From assembly GCF_905475395.1 (NCBI RefSeq), contig NC_058337.1, positions 104,154,368-104,218,367 on the forward strand: a stretch of 64,000 nucleotides of DNA, read 5' to 3'. Source of the stretch: Chrysoperla carnea (Eukaryota; Arthropoda; Insecta; Neuroptera; Chrysopidae). Each line of letters opens with the position of its first letter. Position 1 is the first letter of the stretch. This document shows positions 1-11,900 of this stretch, piece after piece. The notes beneath the pieces were generated by a model. That model searched no databases. It saw nothing but the letters and a program-made list of their open reading frames with translations, and was not told where the DNA came from. The translations under genes and the position numbers were made by a program.

Positions 1-1031
1 AACAGGAAAACATGATTTTAAAGAGTGAAACATATTTATGATTATTTAAATGCCCACCCCCTGGCAGAATAGTGATTTATGACATATGTATTACTGACGT
101 TAGTTATAGACACAGGGCGGGTTATATAGATAGTTTAAACTATAAAAAGAGTGGAAAATTTTTAACACCAGAAAAAATTCATTTAATTTAAAAATAAAAA
201 TGGTAACCACACCAGGATACGAACCAGCGTACCTTGGTTTCTTAGCAAGAGCTATACCCACACAACCATCAGGCTTATCTATATATCCATATAACTAACT
301 TAATACTTAACTTTACTAAATAATTAATTAATTGATAATTTTGTTCTGAAAGAAAAAATAGGGTAGAAAATTTAAAAAATCAAACAAAATTTAAAATATA
401 TAACGATTTTTATTTATTTATAACAAAAAAAAATGTTTAAATTTTCATGAAAAATCATATTGTACATTTTCATGAAAGAAATTAACAGAGATTCTTCTTT
501 TCTTATTAAAGTTTTTGCTAAAATTACCCCAATTAATTGAAATATTTATAACCCAACAATTGTTAATAATAAACGAACAGTCAATAATTCCTTAAAATAC
601 ATTGATTAAGGAAGTAAAAGTGGAAATCAATAGTATGGGGGGGGGGGGGCTAGCTTAATGACAAATAATTGTTTAATAAATAATAAATAAACAACGATCG
701 AATAAATACCAATAATTTTAATGATCAAATAATGAAGAACAAACGACGAACAATGAATTAAAAAAGATTTAAATTAACCCGAAAAAAAAATTTATGGGGG
801 CCAAATTACGTTACATGAAGGTTATAAAGATAGCCTATAACCTTCATGTTACGTTAGCTTATCAGGCACAAAATCAGTAAATATCGTAGGATTGGCAACA
901 CTGATGAGCGCTGCAAGCTCCCAAAATGAATTCACGTAAGTATGAAATTAGAGGGCGGGAGAAATTGCACAATTTTGGGGGTTTCCGGATTAAATCTGGA
1001 GAGTTAATAACCCTTCACGTGTATTTTCGAT
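1..1031. other. Intergenic region upstream of the zinc-finger gene
   Basis: No convincing coding sequence is seen. It contains a tRNA-like patch near 205..290, whose minus strand has a box-B-like GGTTCGTATCC and probably belongs to a decayed SINE. There is also a 13-base G run at 637..649 and a short hairpin at 814..851 (13-base arms ACATGAAGGTTAT/ATAACCTTCATGT). The last 170 bases before the start codon are richer in GC than their surroundings and probably hold the promoter and 5' UTR. A splice-donor-like CACGTAAGT at 935..943 could end an untranslated first exon. Confidence 0.6.
205..290 (-). repeat. tRNA-like (SINE-like) fragment
   Basis: On the minus strand a box-A-like GGGTATAGCTC is followed by a box-B-like GGTTCGTATCC at roughly tRNA spacing. 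The stems do not fold into a full cloverleaf by eye. A decayed tRNA-derived SINE head or tRNA pseudogene is more likely than a functional tRNA. Confidence 0.35.
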
Positions 1032-2377
1032 ATGTCTATTGATTTATCACTTGTAAAGTTTACAGATTTTGATAAAATATGCCGAATTTGTGTAAAAAAA
1101 GATGAAATAATGTTTGAAATATTGGAGAATCATATAGCTGATATGTTAACTACATGCACTTCTGTACATGTAAGTCATAACACTAGCATTTAACATGCGA
1201 TTTATTTTACTTATTAAAATTTGTTTATTAGATAGATGAAAACGATGATTTACCAAAACACGTCTGTAATTCTTGTTTTGGTACACTACAAAGTTTCACA
1301 AATTTTAGACAACTCTGCGAAAAAATTGATGGTGATTTACGAGAAATAGCTATACACCACAAATCTATTAAGATTGAAAATGAGGACGACAAGTCTGGAT
1401 TATTACCAGAAAATGATTATGAAGATGAAAACGAATTAAGTTACTCTCAAGAAATTTCTGACTGTGAAAATAAAATCAATGAAGCCACGCAAGAAAAACC
1501 AAGTAAACGAAACACACCTAGGCATGTCTGTGAACTATGTGGAAATCGTTTTCTCAGAATATGGCATTTGGGCTTACACATGAAACGTGTTCATAATTCT
1601 AAAGGTGAAAAATGTAGTAAATGCGATATCATTTGTTTTCACCCTTTACATTTAAACCTACATGAAAAATCTCATATTGAAAAGAAGTATTCATGTGATC
1701 TATGTGATAAAACTTTCATACAAAAAAATCATTTAGAAAGTCATAAAATAGCTCATTCCACGGAAAAACCTTTTCAATGTACGCACTGTAATAAATATTT
1801 TAAACGTAACTTTATTTTAAAACAACACATAGTTCATATGCACTCAAATGCACAGAAATATGTTGCGTGTCATGTTTGTGGAAAGTCAGTCGTAAAATTA
1901 AATTTAAATCAACATCTAAAAATTCACACCGAACGATCAATAATATCATGCGAACAATGTTCCAAACAATTTTATCATCAACAGTCATTAGCTCAACATA
2001 TACGTCGGGTACATGAACACGAAGAACGTGTTTATAAACATTTATGTAGTATTTGTGGGCAAGGTGTAGCATCTCCAGCGGAATTAATACGACATCTACG
2101 TTCCCATACTGGTGAGAAACCATATCAATGTGATCAATGTAAAAATAAGTATAAAACGCCAAAAGCACTTAAGAGTCATATAAATGCAGCCCACTTGGAT
2201 GTGAGACCATTTTCTTGTTCTTTATGTTCCCGTGCCTTTCATACAAAAAATATACTTGCAAATCATATGCGAACACATACGGGTGAACGTCCGTTTCAAT
2301 GTGTTATTTGTAAAAAGAGTTTTGGTACTAAATCTGTGCTAAAAACGCATATGAAAGTTCATAATGCTGATAAATGA
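1032..2377 (+). CDS. ZAD-domain C2H2 zinc-finger transcription factor (two exons)
   Basis: Exons are 1032..1169 and 1232..2377. The 62-nt intron has GTAAGT and TTATTAG ends and is phase 0. The product is 427 aa. Residues 1-70 are a zinc-finger-associated domain (ZAD): the ligands CRIC (C17, C20) and CNSC (C58, C61) lie on either side of the intron and bind one zinc to drive homodimerisation. Residues about 75-140 are an acidic linker. Residues 146-423 carry ten C2H2 fingers, several joined by TGEKP/TGERP-type linkers (HTGERPF near the end). This is the arrangement of insect ZAD-ZNF nuclear DNA-binding proteins. The fourth-from-last and fifth fingers have atypical cores (CGQGV, CGKSV lacking the usual Phe). 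The start at 1032 is chosen because it precedes the first ZAD cysteines in an open frame. The target genes and the orthologue cannot be told from sequence alone. Confidence 0.9.
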
Positions 2378-2383
2378 ATAAAT
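2378..2383 (+). promoter_or_regulatory. Possible poly(A) signal of the zinc-finger gene
   Basis: AATAAA directly follows the TGA stop. Another AATAAA lies near 2543, just beyond the hairpin at 2445..2534. In such AT-rich DNA the motif is weak evidence. Confidence 0.3.
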
Positions 2384-2444
2384 ATTTTTTGCAATATATA
2401 TCGATTGGGTCGATACTTGACGAAAATCCATTTATTAGCGATAG

Positions 2445-2534
2445 TTGTTTCGAGATCACAATCTCTTCTTCATGGTAAAATTATAAATCTAATTATACTT
2501 TTGTCATAAAGAAGAGATTGTGATCTCAAAACAA
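2445..2534. repeat. Hairpin of 26-bp inverted repeats downstream of the zinc-finger gene
   Basis: Arms 2445..2470 and 2509..2534 are inverted copies with a single mismatch (core GAGATCACAATCTCTTCTT), separated by 38 bases. Similarity continues more weakly outward for about 15 bases on both sides. It lies 70 bases after the stop codon, so it would be in the 3' UTR if the distal poly(A) site is used. It looks like a tiny foldback element rather than a gene. Confidence 0.75.
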
Positions 2535-2650
2535 TTGTAGTCAATAAATAACTTTATAAAAAATTCAAAAATTGCTTTTTATTTTACATTTGAATGGATA
2601 TTTTATTCAGAATGGATTTTTATTGTCTTTATTGCTTTCTGTTCAAATGA

Positions 2651-3236
2651 TAGGGAATATTCATGAAATTTACATTTGATTCAAATATTTTTCTTCCGTA
2701 ACTTTAATGACTGGATATTTCAACTAAACCATTATTTTAGTAATTAATATATTTTTAATTACTTAAAATTAATTAATAAAAGTACAAATTCAGTGAGGGC
2801 ATTTAATAATTTCTAAAATGGAAATTCAAATTTTTATACGGACGTGACATCAAAGTACGGGCTTGTCAAATTTGTTGACATACTGTATGATATTAATTAC
2901 TTACATTTTATATGGTATTTCATTAAATTTTACTATTCTACGGCTTTTTATTAGAAAACTTAATAATAATGAGTGTAAATTCTATGTTGTAAATTCATTT
3001 TTTGAAAGTGTAATTTATACATTGAACTGTCAAAATTTGACAGTTCACGTACTTATACGTCATCAATACAGAGCGCCAAAAAACTGCGTTTAAATATCTC
3101 AAAATTATAATGTATTTTAAATATTTTTTTACACTTATATACAGCATTTTTAAACAGTATTTATATTTTTACTTTGTTATAACGGTGTAAACTATGAATT
3201 AAAAATACAAAAAAAAAAATACATGAATATTCCCTA
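2651..3236. mobile_element. MITE-like element with 15-bp terminal inverted repeats
   Basis: TAGGGAATATTCATG at 2651..2665 is repeated exactly inverted at 3222..3236. If the outer TA is the duplicated target, the element is about 582 bp with 13-bp termini starting GGGAATATTC. TA duplication is typical of Tc1/mariner-type elements. It contains a perfect 12-1-12 palindrome at 3023..3047 and no transposase frame. The flanks on both sides resemble each other (GTTCAAATGA versus GTTCAAATAA), which suggests insertion into a local repeat. Confidence 0.55.
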
Positions 3237-3240
3237 TTAA

Positions 3241-3420
3241 TAAATATTTCAAAACACCTTTAATTTGTTCAAATAATTATCATTTTATACTGCTTTTAAT
3301 TTTGTTCAAATGATCAATATTTGATACTTTCTTTATGTTCAAATATTGAACATTTTATACTGCCTTTAATATTGTTCAAATAATTAACATTTTATAATGT
3401 CTTTAATTTTGATCGAACAA
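3241..3420. repeat. Degenerate short tandem repeat
   Basis: Four or so diverged units share TTGTTCAAAT, ATTTTATACTGC and TTTAATTTT, with about 45-60 bases per unit. A related unit precedes the MITE-like element near 2620..2650. Confidence 0.5.
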
Positions 3421-5758
3421 TCCACTGTATTAAAAAGCTTTAAAGTTATTTTTTAATTGTAATTTTTACGTATTTTTTATACTTTATTGTTAAGATTAAC
3501 ACTGGAAACAGTAACACTTTTTTAATGAAATAAATAACTATTTATAAATATTTTACTTTAGTTATTCTCAGAACTTACCAATTTACTTTATCAAATTACC
3601 TCTTTCTTACACGATCTTGTATTCTAATTATCACACGATCTTGTATTATTTATTTTCCCAAAACCTGGCGTAACACCCCCCCCCTACCTTGCGCTGCGTG
3701 TGTTGTATTACTTAATACGACTTTTGTATATTATAGCACAAATTACCCAACTTAAAGAACAACAACTTTTTTGTGATTTTCTCGAGTTTTTCAAAAGGAT
3801 AAATTTAAGTACTTATTCGATTTGGATAAACATTATTTTCTACTGTAATTTTGGCCCTAAAAATTAAAAATCGAGTCTATTTGACCATTAGACTTTATGT
3901 TTTAGTTCTTATGAGGTCGCGTTTAATTGTATATGATAGGCAATAGTCTGGAGCAATTTCCGTCATAGCTAATTGTCATAAATAATAGAAAAATGACCCA
4001 GATTTTCATGCTAACTAAAAGTTCAGTTTGAAAAACTAGCTTGCTTCTAAGTTAGTTTTACAAATTTTTTTATACACTAGAATCAAAAAATAGTTAATCT
4101 CTAAAAGATTTGACTTTCAACTTTGTTGAATCCGAAAATGACAACATTTGATTTTCGATCGAATTTGCCATTCGAAACTTAGGTATGAGCTCGAAAAGGA
4201 GAGCTTTTTCTTTAATAACTAAATTCTCTTCCAAGTGGCATATTTTTAATTTTGTTTTTTCTTTAATTTTTGGAAATACATAATACCTATAAAAATTAAA
4301 AAAAAATTTTTATGGAAATTTTCAAGAAAAACAGATATAATACAATTTTTCAACTTTAAATAGAATAATTCGGAAAATTAATTATTTTATAGAAATAGAC
4401 AGAACCGTGCTTCGATGCAATTACAAAATTAAAAAAAAAAATGATCAAAATACGAAAAAAGGGAAAATATTTAAATAAAAACAAGTAAATTATTATTTGA
4501 ATACAATTTATTAATTCATAAAAAAAATAACAAGTTGGTAAAAATAATAATAGGTGTTTGTCTTGTTAAATAATAATACATTATATAAATCATATATAAT
4601 AAAAAATATAAATACTTTTTCCTACTGGCGATTAGAAAAAAATATTTTATACAAATATATATATATTAATTATTTAATTAATAGTTAATAATTATTTCTA
4701 TATTTTGAAAGTTAGTAGACTAATAACTAACTTCATTTTTAAAAAAAATGACTATTAGACAAAAAAAAAAGAAAATAAACTCTAATACACAATCAATATT
4801 TCTTTCAAAATTAAAATTTTCACTGGCGATAAAAAATTCAATTTCGAAAATAAATAAATACCATTCTCTATCATACATAATCATTTCACATCAAAAATAA
4901 AAAGAATAATTAGTAATTGTGAGTTCTCAAAGGTAAGTTTTCATTACCGTTTTTTTTTTTAAATAAAAATCAAAATGTGATATAACTTTCAATTAAAAAT
5001 TCTAAAATAAAAAAGTCATTCTAAAATTACAAAAAAAAAATAATACGAAAGAAAAAATATACAAATTTGAATTTTTATTTGAAAGTTATATTTCAAAAAT
5101 GAATCACGGAACACAAAACGTTTTTTTTTTTTTTAATTAAAATGGTCCCTATAACTCAAAATATACAGAACACAAAAAAAGTTGAGTAAAACCTCTTAAA
5201 AACTTAAATTCGTATACAAGAAATAAAATTCAAATATGTTGAGATTCTTTAATGTCTTCAAAGAGGTTCTACCGTTATTTTATTTTTAAATTCTATCTAA
5301 TAAATTTATCAGGTTTTTTTGTTTAATCTTAACTTATAATTTGACACAATTTGAAATTTTTTTTCAAAATAAATTAATTTGATAGTTAACTTAAATTGGC
5401 AGATAATTAATTTATTAATTTTAGCCCCTAATTTAAAAAATTTATACAATTAGTTTTCATTTTTTAAATATTGTACACCTTTCTTTACGATTAAAAAAAA
5501 TACAAATGGATAGTATTTTTCAGTCGGTAGGACGTTACTTCATGCCTAAATATACATAAACAGGCAGCGGAGTATGTGATTAATCCCACATACAAAGCAA
5601 AAAAGTGCACTTTAAGTTAATAATTATACTTTTTTTTTACATTTTTATTTTTGTAACGTAAATTGCCTAAAAATTTTATATGTTAAATTTTGGATATTAA
5701 AAAAAAGTGGTAATTAGCATTACTGATTTAAAATTAAAAAGTTTGAAGGAGGATATAT
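3421..5758. other. Intergenic AT-rich region between two convergent genes
   Basis: There is no supported gene on either strand, only short chance frames and A/T runs. The 3' UTR of shot must lie in its right-hand part. Near 3676 there is a C run. Confidence 0.6.
5644..5649 (-). promoter_or_regulatory. Possible poly(A) signal of shot
   Basis: AATAAA on the minus strand lies about 110 bases after the shot stop codon. Several other AATAAA matches lie farther downstream, and the region is so AT-rich that the choice is uncertain. Confidence 0.3.
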
Positions 5759-5909
5759 TTATGAACGGAACGGAGCTCTTTGATCAATTGGTGTTGGTAC
5801 TCCTTTACGACCACCTGTTGATATATCTGATGCTCCTGAACCTTTTCTTTGTAATTTCGATGTGCTTGATGTAGTTGCTCCTCCTCCTGTTGTAGACGGT
5901 GTTCGAGCC
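5759..5909 (-). CDS. shot: shot terminal coding exon with stop codon
   Basis: 151 nt, phase 2 in, acceptor TTTCATTAG. Encodes [20 protein letters not shown] and ends [14 protein letters not shown] with TAA at 5759..5761. The R-x-P-F-R-L/S type ending is typical of insect Shot. A longer open frame over the same bases ([12 protein letters not shown]...) is out of phase and is a shadow. Confidence 0.88.
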
Positions 5910-8900
5910 CTAATGAAATAAAATTAAATTTTAATTGTTTTCTTTTACAATATTGATTTTTACAAATAAAAGAATAGCGTCCCATTAATTCCCACACAAA
6001 AACAGTAATAGCAATTGGAAAACTGTTTGAAAATTAAAGCGAATATAAGAATTAAATCCTTTACTTTTTTAATAAAATCTTTACTTGGAAATTAAGCGTA
6101 TTTGTACTTTAAACGGGATATTGTATATTTATGGATCATCAGTTATGGATCAAGTATTTAATCAATTTAGTAAATCAGTCAAAGTTGTAAGAGTGAACAT
6201 AAACTATCTCAATTCAATAATTGTTGGAAGCAAAATTATTATATTCACTTTATTTAAAAAAAATATTTGTCGAAACACAATTTGTTGTAATGATAATGTA
6301 TAAAAATGTTATTTTTCTAGATCCCCTAGCTAGAAAGACGGTCTTCCCGCTCGCAACTTTAACTTTGGAATAAGCCATTTTTGTGGCTTGATCCTAAGCC
6401 AGAAAATTTAATTTCCTGGCGAATGTGATATAAAGGTTCGGACGAAGTCAAGTCTATAAACGCTTCAAACGTCAAAGCGTGCAAAATTCTGCCCGTGACT
6501 TAAGCCACAAAAGTTACTCTTCCCAGAGTTAAATGCGGCCGGTAAGACCGTACTATCATCAAAAGGATAAAGGATAAAGAAAAATAGTAAACAACGCACG
6601 CCCAGAATCTTAGATACTATGGCGTATGTGATATAAAGAAACGTTTCCTCAACGGTCTATATATCACATATACCAAGAAATCCAACTTTCTGAGTCATAA
6701 TATACGAAAAATGAAAAATGTAAAATAACCATCTGTTTTTACCTAGTGACATTAGTGTTAGTTAATCTGGATAATGCAGTGTTAGGTTGTGTAGCACTTC
6801 GTTTCATGGATTGACTCCTGTATGATGGATAATTAATATTAGTTATGCATAATTTTTATAATGAAATTAATATTTATGATATGACTAAAATGGTGATGTG
6901 TGTACAAGATAACACACATAAAACTTCCATAATAAGAAATGTAAAATTTGAAAATTCATTAATTGTATTGGCAAAACTTTAAAACAAACTGCGATAAGTA
7001 TATCGCAGATAAATTAAAGCTCAAATCAATAACTTTTGGAATAAGTAAGCTATTTCATAAATCTCCGAAACGTACTTCTTTTAATTCTTACAATTGACAT
7101 GATAGAAAAATAATCGATGCATGAACTGCAATCATTTTTTCATGAACTTATTGAACAAAGAAATTTTCATGAACTTCTTGAAGAGTGGGTATCAATTTAA
7201 ATGGGACACAAATAGGGTACCATTCGAATAAACAAGATTTAACGCGACCATGGTTAGCGACCTAAATTCGATCATGAATATAAAAATATGGGGTTATATT
7301 AATCCATTTATGGAAGTTTCAATTCGAAAAAAACCAGCTACCTTGAAAGCATTTAAAATTACCTCTTATATTTACTAGTAGCCGAAGAACTTGAGTTAGT
7401 GTTTGCTGAATAACTCCTAAGTAAGCATGTGCGCAATGTAAAATGTGAATAAAGACATATATGAAAATTAATTAATTTGTGGACTAAATTAAAGTTTAAA
7501 CAAAAACGAAACTTTACGTAACGAATATTTTAACCACACTTAAGTTTAATTTAGTCCAAATAGTTAAATACTCAAACAGTTAAAGCAGATGATACAAGAA
7601 TTAAAAAAAATAAAGCAACTTAAAAATATAAAAAAAAAACAATCATCCCTAAAACATGGGACATAACTCTGAATAAAAAAAACAACATTCAAATGATGAA
7701 TTTTACTGATGATAGAACACCCAATAAAAACGTAAAATATATGAATGTAAATAAAAATGCCAAATATATATAAAACACATAGAATTTTGATGAAAACTTT
7801 TGCCAGTTTTGTTAATTTACCCAGAATAAGATTGAGAAGTATTGGAGACACTAGAAGTATTGGAGGCAGTATCGGAGGGACCCACATAAATTGGTATTCT
7901 CGATCTAAATATGTAGAATAAAATTCCTAAATTTAATAAATTATCCACCACACATTTTTGTACATGCATTTTTAGTAAAAAAAAAGACCCAAATATTAAA
8001 GCTTATATCATATGCAGTTATATTGGAAAATAAATTATATTTAAAATTAACTTTAGTCGTAATTAAGATATAAGCATTAAAATCCAGCTGTAATAGACAT
8101 AGTAATTCCGGAAAATCTGAGTTTTATTACATATTTTTCTTTTTGTGTTCTTATAAATTGATCGTGACACACACAAATTTTATCAGTCAAAACATTAGGC
8201 TCATTTTTGTAATTTATAAAATTTTCTATAAAAGAGAAATTCTGTTTTTTTTAACACAATTCCCCAATGGCCTAACTTATTTGTATATGAAGAACCTATT
8301 GACACTGGTGCGCAGCTTCACTTAATAAATAAGTCCTGGTTAAAAGTATAAAATTTTGTATATTGGGAATTCCAAATAATAAATGCACCTTAATTAGATA
8401 CTAAAAATAATGCTCTTTTTATCTTGGAGGTGATGTTAGTTGGAGTGCGCTTTATATAAAAAAAATTATGAAATTTGTTTTGAAGAAAAATAGACATATA
8501 ATGGCCTTTAATATTTTTTTTAATGCATATATTTTCGAAAAAGTATCTTTTATGATCTTTTACCCAGAATAAAATTTTCAGTTTCACACGAATCAAAAGA
8601 AAGTTTTATGAAGAACTTCAAAGAAATTTGTCTAAATTCAGTTTTCCCGTAATTTTTCCGAAGTAAAAACTTAACTCAGTCTATCATTGCTGGATAATTA
8701 ATGATAAATTTAAATCACTTTAATAGATCATTTATAGTTGATTTTTTATATTCATAGCATTCCGTTATTTTTACACAAAGTTCAGATGTAACTGTTATTT
8801 TGGAGATTTTATTTCATATTTTTGTTTCTAAAGTCTTTATGTTATTTATTCAGTATTATAAATTTGTTATTTCGGCAAGCAAGGATATTTCATATTATAC

Positions 8901-11900
8901 CATGCATATATGAAATATACATAGTATATTAAGTTTAGTCCCAAGTTTGTAACGCTTAAAAATAATGATGCTAGGAAAATAATTTTGTCATAGGTGTTTA
9001 TAAAATCACCTAATTAGTCCATTTCCGGTTGTCCGTCCGTCCGTCCGTCTGTGGACACGATAACTCAAAAACGAAAATCGATATCGAGCTGAAATTTTTA
9101 CAGCGTACTCAGGACGTAAAAAGTGAGGTCAAGTTCGTAAATGAGCATCATAGGTCAATTGGGTCTTGGATCCGTAGGACCCATCTTGTAAACCGTTAGA
9201 GGTAGAACAAAAGTTTAAATGTAAAAAATGTTCCTTATCAAAAATTAAACAAGTTTTGTTTGAAACATTTTTTCGTAAACATCACTGTTTACCCGTGAGG
9301 GCGCAAATTAGGCGGAAATTTTATTATATGTACTATACTTGACTATCAGTTATGTATGTGTCACATGTTTTTATGTGTTATGTGATAAAGAAATCAACAC
9401 TGACTATGCATGGTATTTCAACAATTAACTCAGTCAATTGTTTGTTTTCACTTGTTTTAAATTAAAATCTATCAATGTAAACATAAAATTCTGATAATAA
9501 TGCTTCATAATGCTATAAATATAAAAAATGAATGATCCTTTAAGAAAACTTGAAAACTATTTACAAAAAATAAAAAATAAATACCCTCATACCCCTTGAT
9601 ATCAGAAAATAAAATAAAAAAATTCAAAAAAGGGTCCAAAAAATTATCGTTGATGATTTTTAATTACCTAGGAATGCCTGAGCCTGTTAACGTTGGTATG
9701 CTGGACGCTCTATGCATACTATTTGTTCGTGAACTAGAATAAGACGTTAATAGAAAAGTTAATTAATTAACAATTATTTATTAGATAGGCTTAAATTAAT
9801 TATTAATAAAATTAAAATATTTAATTTTTTTTAATATTCATGCAACGGCAGTTTTATTTTGGAAAAAAAATTTTTAATTACCGTGATGTAGGCGTTGAAG
9901 GTGATTGCATTCCCGTTGGAGTTTTGGGTCGGGTTGGTGTTCCATTTGGTACAGTTAATTTTCTAGCTGCTCCTGATGGTACTCCACTACTTAAAGGTGT
10001 TCGCGTTGTCAATGAAGATGTTGTCCGTCTACTAATTGGTATCTTTGATGGAGTTGCATCATCTAAATAAAATAAATTGGTTTAATACGACGTTTGGAAT
10101 AATAGCGAGTCCCGGACCTCTAAAGTCGCTAGTGCTCTAAACCATTTATGCTAATATTTACCTGTACTATCTAAACTAAGCGTTGAACCATGTCGACTTG
10201 GTGGCTTGCTACCTGCTCGACTGGCCGGTCTTGAATTAGGTCTAGAATTTGGTCTAGAACTGGCAGGTGTATTTCGTATTGGTATTGAACCTTTACGACT
10301 TGTTGGTCGTGCATAACCAGGTGTTGTGCTTTCATTATCTGACAATGAATCCGGTGTACCAGCTGATAAAGATGATCGTGATGTTCTTGGTGCTTGCGTT
10401 GAGCCCATTGGTACAGATCTGGATGATCTCTCTCTTACCTAAATGTCATAAAATGTTTCTTATAAATTTTACTTGAAAATTAGGCAGTTTATGCAAGATT
10501 ACAATGTACCTATCCCAAAAATCATTACTATAAAACTGACTTCATAGGTACAATGTACTATGGTTGTATCCAATATTGTCTTGGAAGTTCACATACTAAG
10601 TTGGCTTATTATGACTTTTTTTCGTTGATTTAAGCGCAGGTATATTAGAATTACGTAATGTTAAATGAACTTCTAAAGCATATTGAAAATGACGTCCCTA
10701 CACAGGGGCGAAAATTACGTTAATGTATAGTTTAAATAAAAAAAAAACTTATTACTGTAATAACTTGCAACATACATTCTGTCTTAAAATACCAGGAATT
10801 TGTAATATAGAAAGCCCATGGAAATGTTTTAGAAAATAATTCATTAGTTGGGAATCAGCTAATCTCAATCACTTTATATATAATCTCTAAATTATTTTGT
10901 TTTAATCAGACACGCAGGCAGTATCAATGAGTCACAAGTGTTACAATGAGCTAACATTTTGTAGTAAATGGGAAGTTACGGGGGACCGATAAAAACACAA
11001 AAGATTTGCTTGAGAGTCAGATTGAAAATCATTAGTTTTCAGACAGATGGCGGTGGTCAATGAATTATTTTGACCGTATTGAAACGTTTCGTAAGAAAAA
11101 CCGACAGGATCTATTACGAAAAGTGATTAAAATGTCACAAAGATTGAGTAAGGCGTCAGCTTGAGTGAGTAGCCAAATATTCTAGTTCTTAGCAAGAATC
11201 AAACGTTGTAATAATAAATTATCCGAATACGGCGTAAACCAATTTTGGTTTCTATGTGAGATTACCGATTCTGAGCCAATTAAGTTAAAAATGTGGATTA
11301 GTTTCGGTTTGTAGATAATATTGGATACATTTTGAAAGCAATCATTTTTAAAAAGCTAGACATAATTTTTGAATCTATTATTTAAAAAAAAAATCAAAAA
11401 CAAAAAACAAAATACCATACTATACCTTAATCAAAAAATAGGAAAAAAGTTCGATTTGTTATTATAAAAATTTAAATCTATTTCTACTTAATCCTATAAT
11501 CTAAATTCTACACAAAAATTCTAAAAGCCATTGGTTCTACTTCTAATATACTTACCACGGTTGTTGACATAGGTACTTGAGACAGAAACAATAGTTTATG
11601 GTGATCTGTTTGTGGTCCAATTACAGCCACTACAGGAGCAATTTAGATAATGCAAAAACAAGGACACATACATTTAAAAAGTGATATTACCAAAAAACAA
11701 AACAAAAAAAAACTACCGAATAATTATAATGGAAGAAAATGGTTTTTACGATACGAAAGTAGTTTTGTAAATTTTTCATTCTACATGAACTCTGATCGGT
11801 GAACGTTAAACTTTGTAAAGATAGTAACGTCACATGTACACTGGTCATGAAAAAAAACGAGCCACTTAGAAAAAATCAATTTTTTTTCTAAGACAAACAG

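Noticed and set aside
5734..5997. 87-codon minus-strand frame with [16 protein letters not shown], resembling a coiled coil
   Set aside because: It is in a different phase from the shot terminal exon. The spliced phase reads to a sensible Ser/Thr/Pro tail and a stop at 5759.
9030..9055. CCGT simple repeat as an independent microsatellite
   Set aside because: It is an internal block of repeat family R1, present in altered form in copy C.
10267..10476. Plus-strand frame of 69 codons
   Set aside because: Antisense to the shot Ser/Arg-rich tail exon.
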